A stretch of 39,418 nt of DNA from a bacterium (GTDB lineage: Bacteria > Electryoneota > RPQS01): the NCBI GenBank assembly GCA_018812265.1, contig JAHJDG010000094.1, positions 1 through 39,418 on the forward strand, given 5' to 3'. Positions 15,089-23,548 of this stretch are shown here, in pieces. Below the pieces are notes generated by a model, which ran no database searches, was not told where the DNA came from, and worked only from the letters and a program-made list of their open reading frames with translations. The position numbers and the translations under genes were made by a program. Positions within the stretch are counted from its first letter, which is position 1, and each line of letters opens with the position of its first letter.

Positions 15089-18000
15089 TTACGGACAGGA
15101 AGAGTCCGATGTCACCAAATAGAACCGACGAGAACTCACCGCCGGGTGGTATTGCCGCCAGTAGGTTTGACCGCACACACAACCGATCTGAGTGAATCCG
15201 CCCGGAAAAGCTGCATCTGCCGTATCCGAGTAGTAGATCCGGTAGCAACTGCACGTCTGATTCGGGCCCGGCTGCCAGCGAATCTCCACCGAGTCAGCCG
15301 ACGCTCCGCTCATGCGATAGGCCGTGGCATAAATCGGCGTTGCACAAACCGCCACCGAGAACGGATTCGCTCCCGCCATCATCAACTGATAGCCGCCACA
15401 CCGGCAGGGTCCCGTGTTGTCATATTGCGAGAGCAGTCCCATGACCGATACCGGTCCCACCGGAATCGTGTCACCGACGATCGAATCACACGGAACCACT
15501 CGCACCACGATCGTATCGGTTCCCGATACGGCGTAGTAGTTCAATCCGCTGGTGCCGCCGCCAAACGTGGAATCGCCGTTGCCCGCCAGGAACGTCACAC
15601 CGGGAACTGCGATCCGCCGTGATTCAAACGGCTCCGGTCCGCAGTTGTCTCGGGCGGTGGAGATTGCCGACGGTTGCACGACCACCGGATTCGGAATCGG
15701 ATTGCCCGCCGAAATAAACGTCACCACCGGATCGGTGGCAAGATAGTACGCATACTCCGTCAGTCCGTTGTAGTGCGTGATGTAGCCGTTCACTTCCACG
15801 AAGTCGCCGACCCGCATGAGCCGCGTCGAGTTCTGCATGATCGCCCGCACCGCGTTCCCGTAGATCATCACTCCGCATCCGTTAAGCTCGATGTACGCGT
15901 TACGGCGGCAGGAATCCATGTACGTTACCACGCACTGCGAGATCACGATTTGACTCAGCAGCGTCGGAATGCCGCAGGTGTCCTGCTCGCGGATGTCGCA
16001 CAGAGTGCGGTATTGCGGAGGCAACTGCGGCGCGCAGATCGTCGCCGCTCCCGGAGTGCCTTTGTCTCCGTTCCAAGCTCCCAGCCAGATCGTATCGGCC
16101 CGGCACCAACTTGTGTCAATCGCCGGATTGTAGGTCAGGTTCTTGAGCTGCGCGCTGTAGCCCGCGCCGTACGGGTAGGTGCTCGTGTAAGTCAGGGTTG
16201 TCACTACCGTTCCCACGGCATCTTTTATCGTGATGATGTCTCCGGTGTTGGCCAGCGACAGACCCCATCCCGAGGTACCGAAGGCATAGGCATAGTCCAC
16301 GGGAACGCCACCGTTCAACAGCGAGTCTCCATTCGATCCGAATACGAAGTATTCGCCGGGATTGATCGTCGGCGAGCCTTCGATGGTATCCGCACCCGCG
16401 TTGTCTTCCAGTATCCAGCCGGTCAGATTCGCCACCGTCGCGCCCGCGTTGTAGACCTCGAACCACTCGCCCAAACTGTCCTCAAGGCTCGTGAAATTCG
16501 GATTGGGCATGATCTCGGTGAAAATCAGATTGGCCGGCGCCGTCGCAATCGTGAACGTATCCTGCTGGATTCCCTCCATCGGATTGCCCGCCAGATCCGC
16601 GACGTTCTGAACGTTCAGCGTGTACACGTCCGGACTCAGGGACGGACTGAACGTGAGGCGCACCAACGCTTGATTCGCCTGCCGCATCGCCGAACTGGGA
16701 TTGCCCACTCCCGTCACCGAGTAGTTGGTCACCGTCTCGGCCGTCGTCTGCCCAACGGCTTCATTAAATTCCACTTCTACGATGGCTGCCGTAATGCCGG
16801 TAGCCGATACCAGCAGCGGCGGATCCGTATCCGGCACGCAGATCGAATTGGCCGCGCCCGGAGTGCAGCGAGCATAGCGGCCGATGCCGAAATTGTTCGT
16901 GGATTCGTGCCAGGCCAGCGGATCACCGCTCCACGTCGCCGTGGAATCGCACTTCTCGATGGAATAACCCATGTTCGCCGTCGAAAGATCGGGGTAATCC
17001 ACGCTCAGTGAACCGTCAATCAACGTCCCGCCGGTGGCCGCCGTGTACAATGCCAGATTGTCACCGCCGTTGTTGAGTCCGAAGCTGCCCGCCATCGTAC
17101 AGACGATCTCGCCCGTGAGTTCCGGCTGATTGGCCCGCGTCAACACCAAGTAGCCGTAGGCCGGAAGCGTCGTGCTCGCCGGAACAATCAACCCGCCCTC
17201 ACCACTCGGCGTCGGATAGGTGTCGTCATCCGTCAGATACCAACCCGAAATGTCAATCGGATTGGCGGTTGTGTTGTGAATCTCCACCCACTCCGAATCC
17301 AGAGCGGCCGTATCGTCGTACATGACCTCGGTGATCACCACGTCACCGTACGACAGAGTGGTGATCTGAAACAGACCCGTCTCGTTTACGCACGGATTGT
17401 TCGCCAAATCCTCCACGTTGTTGACCGTCAGAGTGTACGTGTTCGGCGTGAAAGCGGCCGCGAACGTCAGATGCACCAGCGCGTTGTTGGCGCCGTCGCG
17501 AAGCGCGAGGCTCGGCGAAACGCTGCCCGGCGTCACGACATAGTTCGCTTCCGTTTCGGACGTCGTCTGCTCCACGTCCTCGTTGAACATCACGTCCAGC
17601 GCGGTCGTGCTGACCACGGTGATATAGGATATTTCCGGAGGAGTCACATCCGGTGCGCAGATGCTGTTGGTCACGCCCGGCGTGCACTGACGGTAGCGTC
17701 CCGTCGCGGCAAAGACATTGGTGGACTCATGCCAGGCCGAGGGATCGCTGCTCCACGGGGAATTCTCGGTGCACTTTTCAATCGAATTTCCGGCGTTAGC
17801 GGTAGCCAGTGCGGGATAGTTGGAGTTCAGCGCACCGTCCATGAGCATTCCGCCCGACGCCGCCGTGTACAACGCCAGATTATCGCCGCTGTTGGAAAGA
17901 ATCCAACTGCCGATGATCTGCGTACACACGATTTCACCGGTGATCTCCGGCAGGTCTACCTTGCTCAATACCCGATAGCCGCTCGCAGGCAGAATCGTGC

Positions 18001-19003
18001 CGGCCGGAACCTGAATGGAGCCTTCCCCGCCGTCGGCCGGATACACGTCGTCATCCTGCAACGTCCAGCCGCCGATATTGATTGCATTGGCCGTGCGGTT
18101 GTAAATCTCCACCCACTCCACGTCCGTCGAGGCCGTGTCATCGTACATCACCTCGTTGATGACCACGTCCCCGGCGGTCAACGTCGGATTCACGAAAAAC
18201 GGCTCCGTCTCGTTGGAGCAGGCATTGTTGGCCAGATCGCGGACTCCATTGACCGTCAGCGTGTAGCTTCCCGGAGAAAACGCGGCCGCGAACGTCAAAT
18301 GTACCAGAGCGTTGTTGGCGCCGTCCCGCAGAGCGAGGCTCGGGGAAACGCTGCCCGGCGTCACCACGTAGTTGGCTTCGATCTCGGACGTCGTCAGATC
18401 CACGTTCTCGTTGAACAGCACGTCCAGCGCCGTCGCGCTGAGGACCGTCACCGAAACGATTTCCGGCGGAATCAGGTCCGCGCCGTAGTCCGTAATCGAA
18501 TAATTGTCCACGTGCAAGCGTTCGCCGCTCGTATACAGGATGCGAATCTTGATGTTGTCGCTCGCATTATTCAGCGCATACGAGAACTGTTCGTATGCGC
18601 CACAGTTGGTCGTGTTGATCGTGCCGATGGAACTGTAGGCTCCGCCGTTGATACTCACGCTCACGTCATATACGGATGCGGGAGCACCGTCCCACGACTT
18701 GTAGTCGAAACTGATCGTGCCGACGCCGCCGTCCTTGCCGTTGCCGTCCGTGCCGATATATTCGAGTCGGGCATTGGTCCGGTCCCGCAACCGAACGGTG
18801 TTACTCGGCAGCGGATTCACGCACGCGGTCGCCCCTTGCGCGTTGCAGAGCGCGCTGTCCATCACGAATCCGTTGTACGTGTACACACCGTATGAGTTCT
18901 GTGTGAACCCGTCGAAAGTCTCGTTCACGGCTGCCGACGCCGTGCCCGACAGCACCAAAAGACCCATCAGGGCCGCCATCCACAAACCCTTGCTGAGCTT
19001 CAT
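15089..19003 (-). CDS. Large secreted multi-domain protein with three Ig-like plus lamin-tail modules
   Basis: A 1304-residue exported protein. A signal peptide (MKLSKGLWMAALMGLLVL, cleavage near ASA) follows the chosen ATG, which has GAGGAGG 7 bases upstream. An N-terminal beta domain (about 25-175) precedes three modules of about 275 residues. Each starts with an SbsA-like Ig unit (PPEIVSVTVLSATALDVLFN; PPEISYITVVSTTALDVMFN; PPLLVSATGITAAIVEVEFN) and continues with a lamin-tail domain (INEVMYDDTASTDVEWVEIY; ITEVMYDDTAALDSEWVEIH; FTEIMPNPNFTSLEDSLGEW). The C-terminal 290 residues hold an OB-like region (RVGDFVEVNGYITHYNGLTE) and an Fn3-like end. Cysteines are frequent. There is no PNPFN sorting tail and no catalytic motif was recognised. 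Such domains occur on extracellular proteins and nucleases. Confidence 0.8.
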   Translation of the reverse strand: MKLSKGLWMAALMGLLVLSGTASAAVNETFDGFTQNSYGVYTYNGFVMDSALCNAQGATACVNPLPSNTVRLRDRTNARLEYIGTDGNGKDGGVGTISFDYKSWDGAPASVYDVSVSINGGAYSSIGTINTTNCGAYEQFSYALNNASDNIKIRILYTSGERLHVDNYSITDYGADLIPPEIVSVTVLSATALDVLFNENVDLTTSEIEANYVVTPGSVSPSLALRDGANNALVHLTFAAAFSPGSYTLTVNGVRDLANNACSNETEPFFVNPTLTAGDVVINEVMYDDTASTDVEWVEIYNRTANAINIGGWTLQDDDVYPADGGEGSIQVPAGTILPASGYRVLSKVDLPEITGEIVCTQIIGSWILSNSGDNLALYTAASGGMLMDGALNSNYPALATANAGNSIEKCTENSPWSSDPSAWHESTNVFAATGRYRQCTPGVTNSICAPDVTPPEISYITVVSTTALDVMFNEDVEQTTSETEANYVVTPGSVSPSLALRDGANNALVHLTFAAAFTPNTYTLTVNNVEDLANNPCVNETGLFQITTLSYGDVVITEVMYDDTAALDSEWVEIHNTTANPIDISGWYLTDDDTYPTPSGEGGLIVPASTTLPAYGYLVLTRANQPELTGEIVCTMAGSFGLNNGGDNLALYTAATGGTLIDGSLSVDYPDLSTANMGYSIEKCDSTATWSGDPLAWHESTNNFGIGRYARCTPGAANSICVPDTDPPLLVSATGITAAIVEVEFNEAVGQTTAETVTNYSVTGVGNPSSAMRQANQALVRLTFSPSLSPDVYTLNVQNVADLAGNPMEGIQQDTFTIATAPANLIFTEIMPNPNFTSLEDSLGEWFEVYNAGATVANLTGWILEDNAGADTIEGSPTINPGEYFVFGSNGDSLLNGGVPVDYAYAFGTSGWGLSLANTGDIITIKDAVGTVVTTLTYTSTYPYGAGYSAQLKNLTYNPAIDTSWCRADTIWLGAWNGDKGTPGAATICAPQLPPQYRTLCDIREQDTCGIPTLLSQIVISQCVVTYMDSCRRNAYIELNGCGVMIYGNAVRAIMQNSTRLMRVGDFVEVNGYITHYNGLTEYAYYLATDPVVTFISAGNPIPNPVVVQPSAISTARDNCGPEPFESRRIAVPGVTFLAGNGDSTFGGGTSGLNYYAVSGTDTIVVRVVPCDSIVGDTIPVGPVSVMGLLSQYDNTGPCRCGGYQLMMAGANPFSVAVCATPIYATAYRMSGASADSVEIRWQPGPNQTCSCYRIYYSDTADAAFPGGFTQIGCVCGQTYWRQYHPAVSSRRFYLVTSDSSCP

Positions 19004-19150
19004 CGAAGTTCCTCCTCTGTCTATTGTCATCGTCCTATTGCTTCCATCGTCAGTGCAGCCGACCCAATGCGTTCCACATTAACATAAGATAATCAATCGC
19101 CGCCGCCTCTGCAAGACGTACCACGAATTTCGTCATGTGTTTCCAGTAAA

Positions 19151-19255
19151 CTCCCGGCTAGGAAACCGTTAGCCGCCGCTTCGCACTTTCGGCAAGTTAC
19201 GAAACTTCCCGAATATACGGATTCGCCCCCTTCGGCTATCGCTGCGAGCCGGGAG
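19151..19255 (-). ncRNA. Candidate structured leader RNA with mutually exclusive pairings
   Basis: Four segments pair in two ways. A (19151-19160, CTCCCGGCTA) and D (19247-19255, AGCCGGGAG) form a perfect 9-bp long-range stem enclosing B (19170-19175, TAGCCG) with C (19233-19238, CGGCTA), 6 bp. Alternatively A pairs with B (6 bp) and C pairs with D (5 bp) as local hairpins. Two further small hairpins sit inside: AAGTT-ACGA-AACTT (19194-19207) and CGAAT/ATTCG (19210-19225). It is 148 bases upstream of the lamin-tail start on the minus strand. I compared it with the cyclic-di-GMP-I consensus and found only loose similarity, so no known class is assigned. Confidence 0.35.
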
Positions 19256-19322
19256 GCACGGGTCAGAGTCGTTCTAACCGCCTCGGATATCCTCTACTAC
19301 GAAAAAAGGGGCCACTGCCCCA

Positions 19323-19343
19323 TTCATCGTTCATCGTTTATCG
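19323..19343 (-). repeat. Heptamer tandem repeat, 3 units
   Basis: Plus-strand units TTCATCG, TTCATCG, TTTATCG; on the minus strand CGATAAA, CGATGAA, CGATGAA. They start 8 bases past the tyrA stop, the same position relative to a gene as the other heptamer tracts. Confidence 0.6.
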
Positions 19344-19350
19344 CTTCTTT

Positions 19351-20520
19351 TCATTCTTTCAACCGCGCCGTATAGCCGTGCATGAGAAGAATCTCCATCG
19401 CCTGCCGGGCTTCCGTCCGCGTCTCGAAAATCACCCGCATCGTTCCCCCGTGTCGCTCCCGGATGTAGAGCATGTGGATGTCGCGGATGTTGATGTCGAA
19501 GGAGGCTAAGAGTCCCGCGATCCGCGCGATTGTTCCCGGACGATCGGGAACCGTTACCGCCAGCTCACAGTTCGCATCCCAGTCTCCCGGCCGGTCGCGG
19601 GACAGTCTCCGCTGGAACTGGTGGGCCTGCTGCCACGCGTCGGCCAGCCGATCCTCGCGCAGCTCTGTTCCGCAGCGCTGCAGCACTTCGATAAACTGAT
19701 CGAGAGATTTCCCCAGCTCGGTTCGATTGCTGCGAATCACCGCCTCCCACACCGACAACGGCAGCGCGGCCATGCCGGTAATCGTCTGAAAATTGCCCGT
19801 CGCCAGACGCGGCAGCACCGAAATCTCCTCGCTGCGCTCGGCCAACCATCTCGAGAGCGCAAGAGCGATCATGAACGGAACGTGCGTAGTCATGGCCATG
19901 ATCCGGTCATGCAGTTCCGGTTCGAGAATCAACGGATACGCGCCCAAAAGTCTTACCCACCAGGCCAACGACTCGCGAACCTGCGGCGGTGTGGTCGTTC
20001 CCGGAGTCAGCAGCCAATACGAATTCTCGAACAGTCCGCCGTCGGCGTTGGCGATTCCCTGACGATTGCTGCCCGCCAGTGGATGTCCGCCCACGTACAC
20101 AGCCCGCGCGTTCCGGCATTCCCCCGCCGCGCGCGCGGCTTCCCCTTTGGTCGCGCCGGTGTCCGTCACCAGCGCGCCGTCTTTGGCCGTGCGAAGAATC
20201 GTCGGAAGCAGCACGGCAATCTGATCCTCCGGCACCGCCAACACGACCAGATCGGCTTCGGCCACCGCCTCGGCCAGATCGCCCGCCCCCCGATCAATGG
20301 CTCCGCATGCCAACGCCGCATTCAGTACCTCGCGATCGTCGTGTCCAATCAGAATCCCTGCGTACTCCATCGCCTTCATCCGCAACCCGATGGATCCGCC
20401 GATGAGACCCACTCCGACAATCGCCGTCCGTCGAAACTCCATCGGCAGGAGCTCAAGTGGACTCGGCAGCGTCAGAGTGCCGAGGGATTCGGAAACGCTT
20501 TCCTGAGTGTCTTCTACCAC
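19351..20520 (-). CDS. tyrA: Prephenate dehydrogenase with C-terminal ACT domain
   Basis: A 389-residue TyrA that oxidises prephenate to 4-hydroxyphenylpyruvate with NAD for tyrosine synthesis. The dinucleotide loop is VGVGLIGGSIG (35-45). GGHPLAGS and MAMTTHVPFMIALALS are the conserved catalytic and dimer-helix motifs. The C-terminal ACT domain (about 315-385, ELAVTVPDRPGTIARIAGLL) should sense tyrosine or another amino acid. The GTG at 20520 lies 9 bases after the upstream paralogue's stop and has a weak AGG site; ATG 20442 (MEFRRTAIVG) is an equally plausible start and would remove 26 residues that match nothing known. It forms a two-gene unit with the degenerate paralogue upstream. Confidence 0.92.
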   Translation of the reverse strand: MVEDTQESVSESLGTLTLPSPLELLPMEFRRTAIVGVGLIGGSIGLRMKAMEYAGILIGHDDREVLNAALACGAIDRGAGDLAEAVAEADLVVLAVPEDQIAVLLPTILRTAKDGALVTDTGATKGEAARAAGECRNARAVYVGGHPLAGSNRQGIANADGGLFENSYWLLTPGTTTPPQVRESLAWWVRLLGAYPLILEPELHDRIMAMTTHVPFMIALALSRWLAERSEEISVLPRLATGNFQTITGMAALPLSVWEAVIRSNRTELGKSLDQFIEVLQRCGTELREDRLADAWQQAHQFQRRLSRDRPGDWDANCELAVTVPDRPGTIARIAGLLASFDINIRDIHMLYIRERHGGTMRVIFETRTEARQAMEILLMHGYTARLKE

Positions 20521-20529
20521 CGTGTCAAC

Positions 20530-21627
20530 CTATTCCGATAGGTTCACCACTTCAAATCCCGCTCCGCGCAAGAGACGGACCGCGGCTTCGTTGTCTTCGG
20601 ATGAGTGGAGCGCCAAACGATAGGTACCCGGTTCGGCGTGTTCCATCCGGCTCAGATTCCCGATCTTGATCCGCGCTTTGGCCAGCAGTTCGGAAACACG
20701 TTCAAGATTCTTCGGATCCGGCCCGGCGGCCAGCACTACGTCAAAGCCCTCCACGCTGACTTCCGCTTTCAACGATTCGGGAGCCTTCTCGATCAACGTA
20801 TCCACCTCGGCCGAGAGTTTGCCGTTGATGATATTGTTCTTGATCGCCTGCAGTCGGCTGATGAACTCGTCTATTCCTTCCAAGACCAGTTCCTGATTCG
20901 CCTCGATTTCCTCCACCCAACCCATTTCCCGCGATTGAACGATGTCGCGCGTCTCCCCCGCCAACCAGTCTCCGAGCAGCTCCGGAGTAAAAGCAATATG
21001 GTCGCTCTCACTGAACAGCCGCTGCAACACCGCCAACACGGCCGCCTTGGGAACGTGATGAATCTGGGCCAATAGCCGGTCGTGCGCCTGCGGACTCATG
21101 GCTACCACCGTCGCGCCCATCTTGCGGATGAGGTCCTGCAAATGGGAAAACGCTTCGAGATCGCGCTTGTCGCGCGGCGTCAGGATTACCGTCTTGCCTT
21201 CGAAGAAGAACCGGTCGGCCTTCGTGTAATCGCCCGCAACCGCGTCCTCTCCCAACAGACGGAAACCCACGTAATGCAGGTCTGCCCGTCCCGAATCACC
21301 GATCACGCGGTTGATGTCGCCTTTAACGCGGGTCATCTCCGAGATCACCGCTCCCTCATCCACGTGTTCCAAAACCTTAGGCAGCATTCCTTCCACGTGA
21401 CTGGCTACCGAGGATAGCATGATCAAATTCGCGCCCGGCAGCATCTCCGGCAGATGCTCCGATCCGTCGCTGATCATACCCAATTTCCAGCACGCATTGA
21501 TCGTCGCCTTGTCAGCCACTCCCACGATTTGTCCGGAAAATCCGATCCGCCGCAGCCCCAATGCGAAGCTGCCGATCTGGCGGTCCATTCCGACTAGACA
21601 TACCTTCCGAAACCCTGTCATTAGCAT
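20530..21627 (-). CDS. Divergent TyrA-family (prephenate dehydrogenase-like) protein with ACT-like end
   Basis: A 365-residue protein with the same architecture as the adjacent TyrA: an N-terminal Rossmann fold, helical dimer domain and an ACT-like C-terminus (about 290-362, DVVLAAGPDPKNLERVSELL). Key motifs are altered. The nucleotide loop reads VGMDRQIGS instead of VGxGxxGGS, GGHPLAGS is replaced by VGFRLLGEDA, and TTH by IHHVPKA. It is therefore probably not a standard prephenate dehydrogenase; a regulatory partner or an enzyme with another substrate is possible. ATG 21627 and ATG 21621 are both possible starts. The gene is 9 bases upstream of tyrA and is divergent from the GAF-PAS sensor. 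Naming it tyrA would be over-annotation. Confidence 0.78.
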   Translation of the reverse strand: MLMTGFRKVCLVGMDRQIGSFALGLRRIGFSGQIVGVADKATINACWKLGMISDGSEHLPEMLPGANLIMLSSVASHVEGMLPKVLEHVDEGAVISEMTRVKGDINRVIGDSGRADLHYVGFRLLGEDAVAGDYTKADRFFFEGKTVILTPRDKRDLEAFSHLQDLIRKMGATVVAMSPQAHDRLLAQIHHVPKAAVLAVLQRLFSESDHIAFTPELLGDWLAGETRDIVQSREMGWVEEIEANQELVLEGIDEFISRLQAIKNNIINGKLSAEVDTLIEKAPESLKAEVSVEGFDVVLAAGPDPKNLERVSELLAKARIKIGNLSRMEHAEPGTYRLALHSSEDNEAAVRLLRGAGFEVVNLSE

Positions 21628-21886
21628 CCAATCCGTTACAGATGAATTGTCCTTACTTGTGCAAAACCCACACCATCAGTTCACTGATGTAACAAATGAA
21701 TATATGGAAATCTATGGCGACTCACAATACCTTCTTGACAGAAATGTCCAATGATGGCAGACGACATGCGTCGCAGCATCCGCTCCTGATTCGCGATGCC
21801 GTGCGCTTGGCCCCTGAGTTGCACATCTGTCAGTATATCGTCGAAGCACTCTTCACAAGATAATACATTTTTAAGAGATAACGCAA
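21628..21886. promoter_or_regulatory. Divergent intergenic region with an operator-like inverted repeat
   Basis: This 259-base AT-richer gap separates the minus-strand TyrA pair from the plus-strand sensor. CATCAGT-TC-ACTGATG (21674-21689) is a perfect 7-bp inverted repeat about 50 bases upstream of the TyrA-like start and could be an operator. TTGACA is present at 21735 on the plus strand but has no good -10. No open frame here looks real. Confidence 0.35.
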
Positions 21887-22360
21887 ATGTACGTGAGCAG
21901 AGATTCCGCCTCGGAAACCTCAAAGAGACGGTTTTCTTACCCAGATGTGGTACACGCCCTGCCCCACGTTACCCGGATGTTTGCCGTCTCTGAGCCTTCC
22001 GAAATCGCCGAGGCCGCCGCCGAGACCGCTAATTCATGGATTGGTCCATGCCGGTTCTTGGTAGAGCTCAAAGACGAGACGGGAGACAGCGGCCGATTGT
22101 CATACGCTTTTCCTCTCCACGCTGGAAGCGCATCTCAACTTCAACAAAAACTAACCGATATCGTCTGGCAAAGCGGGAAACCGTCCGCCAGTATCGCCGG
22201 GATTATGGCCGAATTCCATACGCCGGAGCGCAGCCATCGAAGAGTTGACGGTATCGCCTTTCCATTGGAATCGGAGAGCGGCATGATCGGCGTGATAGCC
22301 GCTGTACCGTCCGAGAACTCGGTGGCTTTCGATAGCGAGGATATTGAAGTCCTCCAATGA
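21887..22360 (+). CDS. GAF-domain fragment, ends at an in-frame TGA (5' half of a broken sensor)
   Basis: A 157-residue frame encoding a GAF-like sensor domain: IAEAAAETANSWIGPCRFLVEL at about 40-60, then a ligand-pocket region and the closing strand GVIAAVPSENSVAFDSEDIEVLQ, given here as GVIAAVPSENSVAFD and SEDIEVLQ. It ends at TGA 22358-22360. The frame continues open and in register after this TGA with LARLLTIALLGAARHQ, exactly the closing helix expected of a GAF domain, into the PAS-HisKA gene at 22478. So this is very likely the first half of one protein. A premature stop, a sequencing error or recoding are the options; other genes here end in TGA, so the general code is standard. Confidence 0.7.
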   Translation: MYVSRDSASETSKRRFSYPDVVHALPHVTRMFAVSEPSEIAEAAAETANSWIGPCRFLVELKDETGDSGRLSYAFPLHAGSASQLQQKLTDIVWQSGKPSASIAGIMAEFHTPERSHRRVDGIAFPLESESGMIGVIAAVPSENSVAFDSEDIEVLQ

Positions 22361-22477
22361 CTCGCGCGGCTCCTGACCATAGCCCTTCTTGGTGCCGCCC
22401 GCCATCAGTCTCATCAATGGGAATCACGGATCCGTGACCGGCAAGAAAGTGAACTTAAGTCCGAAGTCCAACGCTGG

Positions 22478-23146
22478 GTGGACATCCTTCACAACTCCGG
22501 CGACCTCATTCAGGCCACCGATGCCGAGGGCCGCTTCCTCTTCTGCAATCATACGTGGCACCAGATTCTCGGATACCCGCCCGAAGAGCGGGAGTCCATG
22601 ACCGTTTTCGATGTCATCCATCCCTCCCACCGCGAGGATGCACAGTCCGTTCTGCACGGCTCGGGAAACGGCGAATCCACCCGCCTTATCGAGACCCTGT
22701 TCGTGACCGCCTCGGGGCAGACCGTTCCCGTGGAAGGACGAGTCCGCGTCACCCGTGACAACGGCCAATCCGCCTATATCGTGGGTATTTTTCGTGACAT
22801 GACCGAGCGTAATAAGATGGAGCAGGACTTGTCGGACGCCCGGGCCCGCGCTCAATATATGGAGGGAATTCATCAAGCCGCCGTCACCCTTCAACATGAA
22901 ATCAACAATCCGCTGACGGCTCTAATGGGTCATGCCGAATTACTCGACATGATGTTGAAAAGCCACGATGACTTCGATAAGGCGGCCGGAGGAGTCCCCA
23001 CGCACGTGACCGCCATTGAAGAACAAGGACAACGGATCGCCGCGGCCGTCCGAAAAATGCGCGCACTCTACGACCCGGCTACGACCGTGCATCCCACGTC
23101 CCATGAGACCGGCGCGATCATGATTGACCTTCACAATTCCAACTGA
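22478..23146 (+). CDS. PAS-HisKA protein without ATPase domain (3' half of a broken sensor)
   Basis: A 222-residue product. A PAS domain spans about 1-115 (MDILHNSGDLIQATDAEGRF, CNHTWHQILGYPPEERESMT, ending FRDMTERNKMEQDL). A HisKA dimerisation domain with H-box LQHEINNPLTALMGHAELL follows at about 138-156. The frame then stops after 65 residues, so the HATPase_c catalytic domain (N, G1, F, G2 boxes) is absent. The phospho-acceptor histidine is present, so it might be phosphorylated by another kinase or act as a phosphotransfer dimer. The GTG start has no ribosome site; the upstream 39 codons are open and in frame with the GAF fragment. It is 6 bases before a stand-alone receiver. Confidence 0.75.
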   Translation: MDILHNSGDLIQATDAEGRFLFCNHTWHQILGYPPEERESMTVFDVIHPSHREDAQSVLHGSGNGESTRLIETLFVTASGQTVPVEGRVRVTRDNGQSAYIVGIFRDMTERNKMEQDLSDARARAQYMEGIHQAAVTLQHEINNPLTALMGHAELLDMMLKSHDDFDKAAGGVPTHVTAIEEQGQRIAAAVRKMRALYDPATTVHPTSHETGAIMIDLHNSN

Positions 23147-23521
23147 GTGCGAATGGACAAGAAACTCATCCTTATCGTTGACGACGAAGCCCCCGTTCGC
23201 AACGTGCTGTTGCAGGCATTTCAGTTCGCGGGCTATGAAGTGATCGAAGCGGCCGACGGAGAAGCCGGATTTGACCTGTTTCAGAAAAAGCTGCCGGCCC
23301 TCGTGATTACCGACATCTACATGCCCAAGATGAACGGGATTCTCCTGCTCCGCCAGATTCGTCGCCACGGATACAAAGCCAAAGTCATCATGATCACGGG
23401 CTTTGCACACTACCATCAGCTCACCCTTGATGCGAGCAGCAGCCCCGACGGCTATTTCGAAAAACCCTTCACTCTCGCTGAACTCCTGAGCAAAGCCAAC
23501 GAAGTCCTCACTGCGGCCTAA
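23147..23521 (+). CDS. Stand-alone CheY-like response regulator receiver
   Basis: A 124-residue receiver with every phosphorylation-site residue: the acidic pair in LIVDDEAPVR, the phospho-Asp in VITDIYMPKMNG, the Thr in MITG and the Lys in YFEKPFT. There is no DNA-binding or enzymatic output domain. It begins immediately after the stop of the HisKA gene; GTG 23147 is the listed start and ATG 23153 (MDKKLILIVDD) is more likely by family comparison. It probably receives phosphate from, or interacts with, the adjacent HisKA protein. A strong terminator follows. Confidence 0.93.
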   Translation: MRMDKKLILIVDDEAPVRNVLLQAFQFAGYEVIEAADGEAGFDLFQKKLPALVITDIYMPKMNGILLLRQIRRHGYKAKVIMITGFAHYHQLTLDASSSPDGYFEKPFTLAELLSKANEVLTAA

Positions 23522-23548
23522 GCCAATTCAGCCTTGATCCGAATAACT

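Larger units (their letters stand above)
19004..19350 (-). other. Leader region of the lamin-tail gene (347 bases without a gene)
   Basis: This gap holds the GAGGAGG ribosome site, a two-state foldable segment at 19151-19255, and a short heptamer repeat at 19323-19343. An 8-base A run lies near 19303. I see no coding sequence and no clear sigma70 promoter. Confidence 0.6.

Noticed and set aside
15674-18895. Two long plus-strand frames (15674-17011 and 17276-18895) opposite the lamin-tail gene
   Set aside because: They are Arg/His/Val-rich antisense shadows of a well-supported secreted protein with signal peptide, ribosome site and domains.
19151-19255. Cyclic-di-GMP-I riboswitch
   Set aside because: A GCGAAGC and TAGCCGGG similarity exists, but the GNRA-capped stem and receptor arrangement are not found.
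21681-21923. 80-codon minus-strand frame in the divergent gap
   Set aside because: Overlaps the sensor start and an operator-like repeat; no supporting signal.
22358-22360. Selenocysteine reading of the TGA in the GAF domain
   Set aside because: No convincing SECIS hairpin directly downstream, and the position is a helix where selenocysteine is not expected.
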